Positions 14,438 through 23,610 of a stretch of DNA of 38,576 nt are shown in pieces. Origin of the DNA: Actinomycetota bacterium. GTDB lineage: Bacteria; Actinomycetota; AC-67. The DNA lies in the NCBI GenBank assembly GCA_040905475.1, contig JBBDRM010000139.1, positions 34,450 through 73,025 of the forward strand, in the 5' to 3' direction. The notes under the pieces were generated by a model. The model was given only the letters and a program-made list of their open reading frames with translations. It was not told the origin of the DNA and ran no database searches. Both the position numbers and the translations under genes were made by a program. The stretch's first letter is position 1. Each line of letters starts with the position of its first letter.

Positions 14438-17259
14438 TGCCGGTCCTGGTCCTGTTCGCGATCGCCTACGGCCTGATCACGTTGTTCGCGTGGCGCAGGC
14501 CGCTGCTCCGGAAGCTGGCCGTCCGCGAGGCGGTCCGCCGTCGCGGGCAGACCGCGCTCGTCGTCGCGGGACTGATGGTGGGCACGGCGACCATCACCGC
14601 CGCGCTCGTCGCAAGCGACTCGGTCGGCGATTCTGCGGTGGACTCGTTCGCGTACCGCAACTGGGGCCACGTCGACATCACCGTCAGCGCATCGAACCGC
14701 TTCTTTCAAAAGGAGATCGCGGACCGCCTCGCCTCCGATCCTGAGGTGACGCGTACGTCCGACGGTGTGGCCGGCGGACTCGAGCTCATCGGATCCGCGG
14801 CAGACCTCGACCGCCGGCAGGGAACGTCTCGTGTCGTGCTCGTCGGCTTCGACCCCGCCCGGCAAGCGCCGTTCGGCGCCTACGACTTGGTCGAGGGCGG
14901 TTCGACCACAGGCGAGGATCTGGCTCTCGGCGAGGTCCTCGTGTCGCGCGTCCTGGCGGAGAAGATCGATGCGCGCGCCGGCGACCGCATGCGGTTCACG
15001 CTCGAGGTCGCGGAGGGAACCCAGCCGATCGAGCTCCGCATCGCGGGGATCGCGCGACAGGAAGGTCCCGGCGCCTACACGCTCGGCGCGGCAGTCTTCG
15101 CGCCGCTTCCGACGGCGCAGCGGATCGCCGGGGTCGAGGGCATCAACATCATCCGCGTGTCCGCGCTCGGAGGGATCCGCGATAGCCTCGATGCGGCCCC
15201 CAATACGCTCTCTGCGGTGCAGAGCGCCGTGGCCCGGATCGATGCTCCGGTCCCGCTCGAGGTAAGCGACGCCAAGCGCGCCGAGGCGAAGAACGCCGAG
15301 GGATTCACAACATTCATCCGGGCGATGCTCGTCGGGATGAGCTCGCTCGTGGTGGCGGTCGGCGCTGCGCTGGTCGTGAACATCATCGGCATGCTCGCCG
15401 AGGAACGCCGTTCGCGGATGGGCGTCCTGCGCGCCCTCGGGTTGAAACGACGGCGGCTCGTCGGCTTGTCGGTGATCGAGGGTGCGATCTACAGCCTCGC
15501 CGCCGGGGTCGTGGGCATCGCCGTGGGAGTCGCGGCCGGACGTCTCGTGGCATCGCGGTTCGGCCGCGCGTTCGCCGAGTTCGCGGGCGAGGACTTCGAC
15601 TTCCAGTTCTTCTTCGTGCTCAAGCCGGCGACGGTTCTCACGGGGTTCGCGATCGGCTCGGTGCTGACGCTGGTCGTCATCACGTTCGCTTCGTGGCGCA
15701 CCTCCCGTATGACCATCACCGCGGCGATCCGCAACCTTCCCGAGCCGCCACGCGGAGAGCGCCCTCGCTGGTTGAGGATCACACGCGCCGTGTTTCTGAG
15801 CCTCCTCACATTGCTCGGCGTCGCCGGGATCGTGGGCGGGGAAGCCTTCCCGCGCATGATCGGCGGGCTGGCCGTGATCCTGGTGGCGTCGTCGCTCATG
15901 CGCGGTCGGCTGTCGCCTCGTGCACATGCCACGCTGTTCGGGCTCGCGCTCGCCGGCTGGTCGTTCTCGCAGGTCGCCGGCCAGGATCCGAACGCCGACG
16001 TCGAAGAGTTCTTCGGCGTATTCGTGTTCGCCATGCTGAGCGCCGTCTTCGGGCTCACGATCCTGACCTCGGGGAACCTGCACATCGCGGAGACGATCGT
16101 CGGGGTGCTCGGCAGGGCGTTCGCGGGACTCCGCGCGATCCTTCGACCCCCGCTCGCCTACCTCTCACGGAGGCCGATGCGCACCGGGCTCACGACGGGC
16201 GTATTCGCGGTGATCATCGGGATGCTGGCGATGTTCGCGGTCTTCTTCATCATCTTCCGTCCGGCGTACGATCGGTTCGGGAACGGGTACGACGTGCGCG
16301 TCCTCAACGTGGGCTCGCCCCGGATCGACATCCCCGACTCGGTCCTCGCGCAGACCACGCGCTCGATCACGCTGCCGACGCGTGGCTACATCGGCTCGGT
16401 CGCATCGACCGGCGACGACTTCTCCAACTCGGAGCGGATGTTCCTGCCGCTGTTCGAGGTTCCCCCAACCGTGGCCGCCGACCCGCCGCTCAAGCTCGAA
16501 CAACTCGACGACGCGTACGACACCGACCGACAGGCGTGGCAGGCGGTCGCGACCGATCCCACGAAGATCATCACGAACTTCGGGGTGCCGGGTGAGAAGC
16601 TGACCCTCGACGGGAAGGACGGACCCGTCACCTACACCGTCGTCGGCTTCCAGTCGTTCGGTCTCATCGACGGGGTGATCGGCACCGCACAGGCGTTCAT
16701 CCCGTTCGCGGATACGCAGCTGGGCGCGACGATGCTCCTCGACCTGAAGCGTCAAGACGCGGCCCTGCCCGTCGCGCGCCAGATCGAGAGCGAGTTGTTC
16801 GAGACCGGTGTCGACGCCGACTCGGTGCAGGCGCTGCTCGACCAGGCCGACCGTGCCAACCGAGCCTTCTTCTCCACGATCGATGTCCTGATGCGCATGG
16901 GGTTGATCATCGGGATCTTGTCGCTCGGCATCGTCGCGCTGCGCGTGGTGACCGAGCGGCGGCACGTCATCGGCGTTCTCCGCGCGATCGGTTACAAACG
17001 GCGTGCCGTGATGGCGGGCCTGATGACCGAATCGGCCGTCACGGCGACGATCGGCGTCTTCGTGGGGATGGTGGTCGGGCTGACGATGGGATACCTCTTC
17101 TACCGGCAACAGGACTCGAAGCCGGGATTCGGGGTCGACTGGGCGAGCATCGGAGGCATCCTCGGGATCGTGTACGTCGCCGTCCTGCTGGTGACGCTCG
17201 GACCTGCGTGGCGCGCGTCCCGGCTCCCACCCGCCGAGGCGGTCCGCTACTCGGAATAG
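14434..17259 (+). CDS. FtsX-domain ABC exporter permease, MacB/LolC-like with duplicated core
   Basis: Permease of 941 residues. A first membrane segment (1-17) and a second (about 38-57) are followed by a MacB-type periplasmic/extracytoplasmic domain. The first FtsX domain (about 300-425) has [14 protein letters not shown]. More membrane helices are followed by a second extracytoplasmic domain, and the C-terminal FtsX domain (about 815-941) has [14 protein letters not shown]. The protein ends with the usual [15 protein letters not shown]. Two FtsX domains in one chain suggest it works without a separate permease partner. The ATG at 14434 overlaps the ATPase stop. Such systems often move lipoproteins, peptides or lipids, or act as mechanotransmitters; the cargo here is unknown, but a lipoprotein gene follows. 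Confidence 0.92.
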   Translation: MMPVLVLFAIAYGLITLFAWRRPLLRKLAVREAVRRRGQTALVVAGLMVGTATITAALVASDSVGDSAVDSFAYRNWGHVDITVSASNRFFQKEIADRLASDPEVTRTSDGVAGGLELIGSAADLDRRQGTSRVVLVGFDPARQAPFGAYDLVEGGSTTGEDLALGEVLVSRVLAEKIDARAGDRMRFTLEVAEGTQPIELRIAGIARQEGPGAYTLGAAVFAPLPTAQRIAGVEGINIIRVSALGGIRDSLDAAPNTLSAVQSAVARIDAPVPLEVSDAKRAEAKNAEGFTTFIRAMLVGMSSLVVAVGAALVVNIIGMLAEERRSRMGVLRALGLKRRRLVGLSVIEGAIYSLAAGVVGIAVGVAAGRLVASRFGRAFAEFAGEDFDFQFFFVLKPATVLTGFAIGSVLTLVVITFASWRTSRMTITAAIRNLPEPPRGERPRWLRITRAVFLSLLTLLGVAGIVGGEAFPRMIGGLAVILVASSLMRGRLSPRAHATLFGLALAGWSFSQVAGQDPNADVEEFFGVFVFAMLSAVFGLTILTSGNLHIAETIVGVLGRAFAGLRAILRPPLAYLSRRPMRTGLTTGVFAVIIGMLAMFAVFFIIFRPAYDRFGNGYDVRVLNVGSPRIDIPDSVLAQTTRSITLPTRGYIGSVASTGDDFSNSERMFLPLFEVPPTVAADPPLKLEQLDDAYDTDRQAWQAVATDPTKIITNFGVPGEKLTLDGKDGPVTYTVVGFQSFGLIDGVIGTAQAFIPFADTQLGATMLLDLKRQDAALPVARQIESELFETGVDADSVQALLDQADRANRAFFSTIDVLMRMGLIIGILSLGIVALRVVTERRHVIGVLRAIGYKRRAVMAGLMTESAVTATIGVFVGMVVGLTMGYLFYRQQDSKPGFGVDWASIGGILGIVYVAVLLVTLGPAWRASRLPPAEAVRYSE

Positions 17260-17287
17260 CGCGCGAGCGGTCGGCCGGGGGCGCCGA

Positions 17288-17293
17288 TAGGAT
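17288..17293 (+). promoter_or_regulatory. -10 element of a leaderless gene
   Basis: TAGGAT ends 8 nt before the ATG at 17302, and no Shine-Dalgarno sequence is present, so the mRNA probably begins at or near the start codon. No convincing -35 is visible. Confidence 0.45.
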
Positions 17294-17301
17294 GCGCCTC
17301 G

Positions 17302-18231
17302 ATGCCCGAGCTCGATCGTAGGACTTTCCTCGCCGTGAGCGGCCTCGCGTTCGTCGGGCTGGCGACGTCGTGCGGCGGGGACGACGAGCCGTCCCCTACA
17401 GGTGGCACGATCGAATCGCTCATCAGCCAGGCGGAGGCTGAACGAGCCACTCGCATTCAGGTGATCCAGGCAAATCTCCAGGTTCTCGTCCGTTCCGATG
17501 CGCGCGTTCCGTTCGCTTTGATCAGCAGCGAAGGGGCTCGATCTAGTGGGGGATCCCCGCGCGCTTGGTACGGGCAAGCCGGAACGAGAGCAAGGGGCCC
17601 CGTTGAAGTCAGCTACCACGGCGAAGGCTTGGGCGAGAAGGGTGTGTACGTCGGACGCTTCAACTTCGACCAAGCCGGGCAGTGGCAGGTTTTTGTCACC
17701 GCCAACGATGGCGGCCGCAAGCTCTACGGTGAGGCAACATTCGAGGCGGTCCAGCGCGTTTCCGGGCCCGCGCCCGGCGCCAAGGCGATCGCCGTGCCGA
17801 CACCGACGGTCGACGATCACAGGGGCGTCGAGCCTTACTGCACCCGGGTCGACTCCAAGGGCGAAGCGTCGCCGTGCTCGATGCACCGCATCTCGCTCGA
17901 TGTCGCGCTCGCGAACGGTAAGCCGACCGTGCTCAACATCGGGACGCCGAAGTTCTGCACCAGCCGCGTCTGCGGCCCGGTCGTCGACGTGATCCAGACG
18001 GTGGGCGCGGAGCTCGCCGACCGCGTGAACTTCGTCCACGTCGAGGTCTACAAGGACGACAAGGCCGACACCGTTCAACGGCAATTGCTCGCGCCGGCGG
18101 CCGCGGCGTGGGGGCTCTCCGAGGAGCCGATCACCTACTGGATCAAGCCGGACGGCACGATCACCGAGCGCGTGGTCGGCCCCATCGACGTTCCGGAGGT
18201 GCGCGACCTCACCAACGCGCTCCTCAGCTAG
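17302..18231 (+). CDS. Tat-exported lipoprotein with thioredoxin-like domain
   Basis: Secreted protein of 309 residues. The signal has a twin-arginine motif (DRRTFLAV at 5-12) and a lipobox ending LATSC with Cys24. A middle segment (about 95-150) looks like the FixH/YtkA-type beta fold (GVYVGRFNFDQAGQWQVFVT). The C-terminal part (about 195-300) is thioredoxin-like, but the cysteines are spaced C-X4-C (Cys219 and Cys224 in FCTSRVCG) instead of C-X2-C. Two more cysteines (180, 192) lie just before it. It could serve in extracytoplasmic thiol or copper handling; this is inference. It starts 42 nt after the exporter permease, from its own leaderless-type promoter. It ends with an 8-nt convergent overlap with the next gene. 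Confidence 0.8.
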   Translation: MPELDRRTFLAVSGLAFVGLATSCGGDDEPSPTGGTIESLISQAEAERATRIQVIQANLQVLVRSDARVPFALISSEGARSSGGSPRAWYGQAGTRARGPVEVSYHGEGLGEKGVYVGRFNFDQAGQWQVFVTANDGGRKLYGEATFEAVQRVSGPAPGAKAIAVPTPTVDDHRGVEPYCTRVDSKGEASPCSMHRISLDVALANGKPTVLNIGTPKFCTSRVCGPVVDVIQTVGAELADRVNFVHVEVYKDDKADTVQRQLLAPAAAAWGLSEEPITYWIKPDGTITERVVGPIDVPEVRDLTNALLS

Positions 18232-18901
18232 CGCCACGCTCCACGACCCGCGCTCTCCCCTCGCCGGCCGCCGTAACGGACGCATCCGCTCGCAGCACCA
18301 GGCCAACCCCGTCGTCCAGCGCGACCACCGGCACCGGCGCTTCCGCCGTGATCGCGGCCAGCCACTGCTTCGGCGCGCCCTTCGCGTGAACGGCGAGCGC
18401 GAACCGCTCGATCGGGCCGAGGCCGTTCGTCCACCGGGTCGGCCGCCGGTCGCCCGGCTGCGGGACGAGCGAGTGCCGGCACAGCGCCATCGCACCGGCG
18501 CTCGAGCCCGCGAGCGACGCGCCGCCGGCCCAACGACGAAGCGCCTCGTCCCAGAGCGGCGTGTCGCCGAGGCATGTGAGCAACGCGTTCGGATCCCCGC
18601 CGGCGAGGAACAAGACGTCGAACGCGGGCAAGGCCTCCGCGCGCGCGTCCTTCCGGTGGAGCACGTCGAGGATGACCGGATCGGCGCCGAGGCGCCGATA
18701 GTGCGCGAGTCCGAGCCGCGCGCTGTGCGGAGCGCCGGGTGGGTGCGCGGCGAGGATGAGCGCGACGCGCGGGCCGGTGACCTCGAGCAGGGCACGGTCG
18801 AAGGGCTCGGCCACCGGCATGAACTCGTCGGATGACAGCAGTCCGATCGCGCCGTGGCCCGGCGGGATCTGATCGACGACACCTTCGAGGTCGGCGGACA
18901 T
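18224..18901 (-). CDS. Peptidase S51 / cyanophycinase-like family protein
   Basis: Protein of 225 residues with the type 1 glutamine-amidotransferase-like fold of the S51 group (peptidase E, cyanophycinase). The nucleophile elbow is GSSAGAM at 132-138 with Ser134, and the upstream FLAGGDPNALL segment is the family strand-turn. The start at 18901 is preferred although its ribosome site is weak, because the open frame further upstream overlaps the strongly supported divergent gene at 18963 and has no family sequence. Possible substrates are aspartyl dipeptides or a related amide; the sequence does not say which. Confidence 0.8.
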   Translation of the reverse strand: MSADLEGVVDQIPPGHGAIGLLSSDEFMPVAEPFDRALLEVTGPRVALILAAHPPGAPHSARLGLAHYRRLGADPVILDVLHRKDARAEALPAFDVLFLAGGDPNALLTCLGDTPLWDEALRRWAGGASLAGSSAGAMALCRHSLVPQPGDRRPTRWTNGLGPIERFALAVHAKGAPKQWLAAITAEAPVPVVALDDGVGLVLRADASVTAAGEGRARVVERGAS

Positions 18902-18962
18902 GGCGGCGCCGAGCGTATCCCCGTACCCTTCCGGCGCCAAGCCGTCACGCGGGAGGTCACCG

Positions 18963-19493
18963 ATGCCGTTGTTCGAGTTCGAGGGCAAGCGTCCGACGAT
19001 CCATCCCACCGCGTTCGTCGCTCCCACCGCGACGATCGTCGGCGACGTCACGATCGAGGAGGAGGCCTCCGTTTGGTACGGCGCGGTCGTGCGCGCCGAC
19101 TACGCGCCGGTGGTGATCCGAGCCGGCGCGAACATCCAGGACGGATCGATCTTGCACTCGCCGCCCGAGATGGCGATCGAGGTCGGCCGCGGAGCGACGG
19201 TGGCGCATCTGTGCGTCGTGCACGGAGCGGTCCTCGGCGAGGAATGCCTCATCGCCAACGGCGCGACCATCCTCGACGGGGCGCGGGTCGGCGCCCGCGC
19301 GATGATCGCAGCCGGCGCCGTTGTGAAGCCCAACGACACGATCCCAGACGGCATGCTGGCGGCCGGCGTTCCGGCCGCCGTCAAAGGCCCGATCACCGGG
19401 ACCGCCTCGGAGTTCTGGGTCCAGATGAACCCGCCCGCCTACCGCGCGCTCGCCCAGCGCCACCTGACCGGCGTGCGTCCACTCGACGCGTGA
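18963..19493 (+). CDS. Gamma-carbonic-anhydrase-like hexapeptide repeat protein
   Basis: Left-handed beta-helix protein of 176 residues. All three zinc histidines of the gamma class can be placed: His65 (GSILH), His82 (VAHL) and His87 (VVHG). The repeated [LIV]-G-X4 turns run through residues 15-145. Many members of this YrdA/PaaY group bind metal but lack proven carbonic anhydrase activity, so the family name is safer than the reaction. The ATG at 18963 has a strong GGGAGGTC site. It lies 18 nt before glpX and is probably co-transcribed with it. Confidence 0.88.
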   Translation: MPLFEFEGKRPTIHPTAFVAPTATIVGDVTIEEEASVWYGAVVRADYAPVVIRAGANIQDGSILHSPPEMAIEVGRGATVAHLCVVHGAVLGEECLIANGATILDGARVGARAMIAAGAVVKPNDTIPDGMLAAGVPAAVKGPITGTASEFWVQMNPPAYRALAQRHLTGVRPLDA

Positions 19494-19511
19494 CCCGAAG
19501 GATGTGATTCG

Positions 19512-20534
19512 ATGACGCCCATGAACCCAACGGACAGGCCGGGAACCAGACCCGACCGCAACCTCGCGCTCGAGCTCGCGCGCGTGACCGAAGCGGCCGC
19601 CCTCGCGGCGTCGAAGTGGATGGGACGGGGAGACAAGATCGCGGCGGACCAGGCCGCCGTCGACGCGATGCGGCTGATGATCGACACCGTTTCGGTGGAC
19701 GGGATCGTGGTGATCGGCGAGGGGGAGAAGGACGAGGCGCCGATGCTCTACAACGGCGAGAAGGTCGGCACGGGGGAGCAACCCGCCGTAGATATCGCCG
19801 TGGATCCGATCGACGGGACGACCTTGCTGTCGCGGGGCGGAGCGAACGCGCTCTCGGTCATCTCCATGGCCGAACGGGGAACCATGTTCGATCCGGGCCC
19901 GTGCGTATATATGGAGAAGATCGCGACCGGCCCTGAGGCCGCCGAGGTCATCGATATCGAGGCTCCGATCGCCGACAACATCGCGAAGGTGGCGAAAGCG
20001 AAGGGCATCGAGGTCGGCGATGTGATCGTCACCATCCTCGACCGGCCTCGCCACGAGGGGTTCGTCCGCGAGATCCGCGAGGCCGGCGCCCGCGTGAGGC
20101 TCATCACCGACGGCGACGTGGCCGGCGCGATCGCGGCCGGCCGGAGCTCGCTCGGCGTCGACCTCTTGTACGGGATCGGCGGCACTCCCGAGGGGATCAC
20201 GACCGCGTGCGCGCTGAAGTGCATGGGCGGCGCGATCCACGGGAAGCTGTGGCCGCGCAACGACGACGAGCGCAACCGCGCCGTCGAGGCCGGATACGAC
20301 CTCACGCGTGTCCTCACGACCGACGACCTCGTGTCCGGCAACGACGTCTTCTTCTCGACGACCGGGATCACCGACGGCTACCTGCTCGACGGCGTGCGGA
20401 CCACTCGCGAGGGAGCGATCACCGAGACCTTGGTCATGCGATCGCGTTCGGGAACGATCCGAACCATCCGGTCGGAGCACCGCTGGGAAAAGCTCGAGAA
20501 ATTCACGCAGGTCGACTACCGGCCCGGCCACTAA
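19512..20534 (+). CDS. glpX: Fructose-1,6-bisphosphatase class II
   Basis: Gluconeogenic phosphatase of 340 residues that removes the C1 phosphate of fructose 1,6-bisphosphate. It has the metal-binding motifs [11 protein letters not shown] (about 69-79) and [10 protein letters not shown] (about 96-105), plus the GIGGTPEGI segment of class II enzymes. GlpX is the main fructose bisphosphatase in actinobacteria. The start may be ATG 19512 or ATG 19521; the first has a GAAGGA site about 10 nt upstream. It follows the gamma-carbonic-anhydrase-like gene. Confidence 0.95.
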   Translation: MTPMNPTDRPGTRPDRNLALELARVTEAAALAASKWMGRGDKIAADQAAVDAMRLMIDTVSVDGIVVIGEGEKDEAPMLYNGEKVGTGEQPAVDIAVDPIDGTTLLSRGGANALSVISMAERGTMFDPGPCVYMEKIATGPEAAEVIDIEAPIADNIAKVAKAKGIEVGDVIVTILDRPRHEGFVREIREAGARVRLITDGDVAGAIAAGRSSLGVDLLYGIGGTPEGITTACALKCMGGAIHGKLWPRNDDERNRAVEAGYDLTRVLTTDDLVSGNDVFFSTTGITDGYLLDGVRTTREGAITETLVMRSRSGTIRTIRSEHRWEKLEKFTQVDYRPGH

Positions 20535-20544
20535 GCAGAACGAG

Positions 20545-20578
20545 CGCCCGAACGCGCAGCGGAAACGCGTTCGGGGCG
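20545..20578 (+). terminator. Terminator-like hairpin after glpX
   Basis: CGCCCGAACGCG (20545-20556) pairs with CGCGTTCGGGGCG (20566-20578) with one bulged base and a 9-nt loop, starting 10 nt after the glpX stop. There is no T tract, which is common among actinobacterial terminators. Confidence 0.6.
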
Positions 20579-20663
20579 ATTCGAAAGAACACCGCGCGGG
20601 GGTCTATGAAGCGCCGCCCGTGAGCCGTAGACTCCTCGCTCCAGCAACAGGGGACGGGGATGC

Positions 20664-21896
20664 GTGGTGGCGCACGCGGGTAAGCGCAGCAAACGTCGGT
20701 ACGTCTACGCATGGTCGCTGCTGCTCGCTCTGATCGCGGCGCAAACCGTCGCCTCGGGGTCCACGTGGGTTGCCGGCGTCCGCGTCCCGAAGAACTACAA
20801 GGTCACCAAGTCCCAGCGCGTCGCGAGTGGTGTCTGGCATATCGAGCTCCGACGGAAGAACCGAGACCAAGTCATCAACATCGCGCGGATCGAGCGCAGT
20901 TCCCCCCATCGGCTCAAGGTCGTCCTGTCGAACGGGCTCGTGGCCGGCCCCGAGCCGCGAACCGAGAAGACCAGCCGGATGTGCGAACGGGTCAACTGCC
21001 TGCTCGCCGTCAACGGCGACTACTTCAGCGACGGCGTCCCGGTCGGCGGCGTGGTGAGCGAGGGGGAGCCGATGCGTTCGCCGGCCGGCGGGCGGAAGCA
21101 GTTCAGCCTCGCGGCGGATGACACTCCGAGCATCTCCACGATGGCGATGGCAACGTCGTTCGTGACCTTCCACCGGCGCATCGCGACCGGCATCAAACTC
21201 TTTTCCCCGCCCTCCACGCTCGAACCCCGCACCACGACGGTCACCGGGGTGAACATCCCCCGACCGCCGGACGGCATCGTCTTGTTCACGCCGCGATGGG
21301 GTGCCACCACGGGAACGAAGACCGGGTTCGAGATCGTCGCGCGCGTCGTGTCGCCCTCGGGAAGGCTGACCACCGACGTGGACACGACGCTCGAACTGGT
21401 CGACGCGCACACGAAGGGCGGCAAGATCCCCAAGGACGGCGTGGTCCTGTCGGGCCGCGGCGACGGGGCGAGGACGCTCGAAGGGCTCTGGAACGAGGTA
21501 TCGGCCGGCAAGGCCGAGCGGAACGCGACGCTGCGGGTCACCGCCTCGCCCGACGCCCTGCAGAGCGTCGCCGGCAAGGAAGTGCTCGTCCAGAAGGGCA
21601 AGGCCGTGGCGACGGCCAAGAGCTCCCGAGCCCCGCGCACGATGATCGGCTGGAACGCAGCAGGCGACATGCTGCTCGTAACGGCCGACGGACGACAGCC
21701 CGGCCGGGCGGATGGTTTCACCCTGATCGAAGCGGGCGACCTGATGCGCAGGCTCGGCGCGGTCGAGGCGCTGAATCTTGACGGCGGCGGTTCGACCACG
21801 TTCGTGAAGAAAGGAAAGGTCGTGAACCGGCCGAGCAACCGGGGCCGGCACGAACGCCGGGTCGCCGTCGCGGTCGCGATCGTTCCCGCCGCGTAG
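20664..21896 (+). CDS. Secreted phosphodiester glycosidase family protein (NAGPA/DUF2233)
   Basis: Secreted or membrane-anchored protein of 410 residues. The N-terminus has a basic stretch and a hydrophobic signal/anchor (about 14-31). The C-terminal half has the phosphodiester glycosidase fold signatures: LLAVNGDYFSDGVPVGG around 112-128 and EALNLDGGGSTTFV near residues 367-380. The start is GTG at 20664 (or the next codon, also GTG), after a GGGGACGGGG site. A TAGACT -10 candidate lies at 20628-20633. In mammals the family uncovers mannose 6-phosphate. In bacteria it is thought to act on envelope glycan phosphodiesters; the substrate here is unknown. Confidence 0.87.
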   Translation: MVAHAGKRSKRRYVYAWSLLLALIAAQTVASGSTWVAGVRVPKNYKVTKSQRVASGVWHIELRRKNRDQVINIARIERSSPHRLKVVLSNGLVAGPEPRTEKTSRMCERVNCLLAVNGDYFSDGVPVGGVVSEGEPMRSPAGGRKQFSLAADDTPSISTMAMATSFVTFHRRIATGIKLFSPPSTLEPRTTTVTGVNIPRPPDGIVLFTPRWGATTGTKTGFEIVARVVSPSGRLTTDVDTTLELVDAHTKGGKIPKDGVVLSGRGDGARTLEGLWNEVSAGKAERNATLRVTASPDALQSVAGKEVLVQKGKAVATAKSSRAPRTMIGWNAAGDMLLVTADGRQPGRADGFTLIEAGDLMRRLGAVEALNLDGGGSTTFVKKGKVVNRPSNRGRHERRVAVAVAIVPAA

Positions 21897-21924
21897 TCTC
21901 CGGTTCCCGAACCGTCTTCGGGTC

Positions 21925-21930
21925 TACACT
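21925..21930 (+). promoter_or_regulatory. -10 element of the leaderless cystathionine beta-synthase gene
   Basis: TACACT ends 9 nt before the ATG at 21940, with no Shine-Dalgarno sequence between them. This supports the long form of the following protein, although a second start with a good ribosome site exists at 22240. Confidence 0.45.
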
Positions 21931-21939
21931 TACGGCCGC

Positions 21940-23610
21940 ATGGACGTCCTGGTGATCATCGGCGACCATCGACCGCTCGAGCGGTTGTTCTCCCGCGCTC
22001 ATCACGTCGTCCACTCCCCCACCGCCGAGCTTCCTCCCGACGTCGTGGCGGATCTGCGCGCACGGATCCCCCGCGAGGTCGGCGTCGCGGGACCGGTCGC
22101 CGAAGCGGCCAAGGCGGCGCTCGCGCTCGAGCGCAGCGGGTTCCCCGTCTCGCTTATCACCGACGAAGAGCCTCCGGACATCGCGCAGCTCCAGCAGGCC
22201 GGCATCAGCGTCCTGCCCGCAAGCGATCGAGGGGCGGCGATGGAAACCGCGGACTCGCTCCTCGACCTGGTGGGCAACACACCGCTCGTGCGCCTCGACC
22301 GCATCGGGCGAGACCTCGCCCCCACCTTGCTGGCCAAAGCGGAGCTGCTGAACCCCGGCGGGAGCGTGAAGGATCGGATCGCGCTCGGCATGGTCGAGGC
22401 GGCCGAGCGCGAGGGGCTGCTGAAACCCGGCGGCACCATCGTGGAGCCTACCTCGGGCAACACCGGCGTGGGCCTCGCGATCGTGGCGGCGCGCAGGCGG
22501 TACCGCTGCGTGTTCGTGATGCCCGACAAGATGAGTCAGGAGAAGATCTCTCTGCTGCGCGCCTACGGCGCCGAGGTCGTGGTCTGTCCCACGGCCGTCG
22601 CGCCCGAGCACCCCGAGTCCTACTACAGCGTGGCGAAGCGGCTCACCGCGGAGATCCCCGGCGCGTTCCAGCCGAACCAATACGCCAACCGCGAGAACCC
22701 CCGCGCGCACGAGCTGACGACCGGGCCGGAGATCTGGCGACAGACCGCCGGCCGCATCACGCACTTCGTCGCCGGGATCGGGACCGGCGGCACGATCTCG
22801 GGCACCGGCCGCTACCTCAAGTCGCAGAACCCCAACGTCCAGATCGTCGGCGCTGATCCCGAGGGCTCGGTGTACTCCGGAGGCGGCGGGCGCCCCTACA
22901 TGGTCGAGGGCGTCGGCGAGGACTTCTGGCCGGAGACCTACGACCGCTCCGTCGTCGACCGCATCGTCGCCGTATCGGACCGCGACTCGTTCCTCACCGC
23001 TCGACGGGTGACACGCGAGGAGGGGATGCTCGTCGGGGGCTCGGCGGGCCTGGCCGTGAAGGCTGCCCTGGTGGTCGGCGCCGAGCTCGGACCCGACGAC
23101 GTCGTCGTCGTGCTCATCCCGGACTCAGGCCGCGGCTACCTGTCGAAGATCTACAACGACCACTGGATGGCGGAGTACGGCTTCCTCAAGGTCGGCGGCC
23201 AGACCGTCGCGGACCTCGTCGGGCGCAAGGGCGGCGGGATCCCCGCGCTGGTGCACATGCATCCCGACGAGACCGTGCGCGACGCGATCCGGCTGATGCG
23301 CGAGTACCAGGTCTCGCAGGTGCCGGTCGTCAAGGCCGAGCCGCCGCTCGCGTTCGCGGAGGTCGTCGGCGCGGTGAAGGAGCGCGACCTCCTCGAGAAA
23401 GGGTTCCGCGACGACGCGATCCTGGACCGGCCGGTCGGTGAGGTCATGGGGCCGCCGCTCCCCTCGGTCGGGATCGGCGAGTCGATCGATCAAGCGGTAG
23501 AGGCGCTCGAGCGCGGCCCCGCGGTCCTCGTCGTGGACGGCGGCCACCCGGTCGGCATCATCACGCGGTCGGACGTGCTCGATTTCCTGTCGTCGCGCGG
23601 GAGCCGGTAG
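21940..23610 (+). CDS. Cystathionine beta-synthase with CBS-domain pair and N-terminal extension
   Basis: PLP enzyme that condenses serine (or O-acetylserine) with homocysteine, or makes cysteine. The catalytic part begins at residue 101 (METADSLLDLVGNTPLVRLD). It has the PLP lysine Lys144 (NPGGSVKDR), the TSGNTG loop at 171-176, and GIGTGGTISG. Two CBS domains occupy about 430-556. The first 100 residues are not part of the usual enzyme: an alpha/beta-looking segment with VLVIIGDHRPLERL, PREVGVAGPVAEAAKAAL and GFPVSLITDEEPPD. An ATG at 22240 with GAGGGG 5 nt upstream would give the standard enzyme, so two forms are possible. The stop overlaps the next start by one base (TAGTG). Confidence 0.9.
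   Translation: MDVLVIIGDHRPLERLFSRAHHVVHSPTAELPPDVVADLRARIPREVGVAGPVAEAAKAALALERSGFPVSLITDEEPPDIAQLQQAGISVLPASDRGAAMETADSLLDLVGNTPLVRLDRIGRDLAPTLLAKAELLNPGGSVKDRIALGMVEAAEREGLLKPGGTIVEPTSGNTGVGLAIVAARRRYRCVFVMPDKMSQEKISLLRAYGAEVVVCPTAVAPEHPESYYSVAKRLTAEIPGAFQPNQYANRENPRAHELTTGPEIWRQTAGRITHFVAGIGTGGTISGTGRYLKSQNPNVQIVGADPEGSVYSGGGGRPYMVEGVGEDFWPETYDRSVVDRIVAVSDRDSFLTARRVTREEGMLVGGSAGLAVKAALVVGAELGPDDVVVVLIPDSGRGYLSKIYNDHWMAEYGFLKVGGQTVADLVGRKGGGIPALVHMHPDETVRDAIRLMREYQVSQVPVVKAEPPLAFAEVVGAVKERDLLEKGFRDDAILDRPVGEVMGPPLPSVGIGESIDQAVEALERGPAVLVVDGGHPVGIITRSDVLDFLSSRGSR

Noticed and set aside
16165-18960. Open frame of 931 codons on the minus strand across the exporter and thioredoxin-like genes
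   Set aside because: It crosses several well-supported plus-strand genes and contains no recognisable domain. Only the different frame of the S51-like gene at 18224-18901 is real there.
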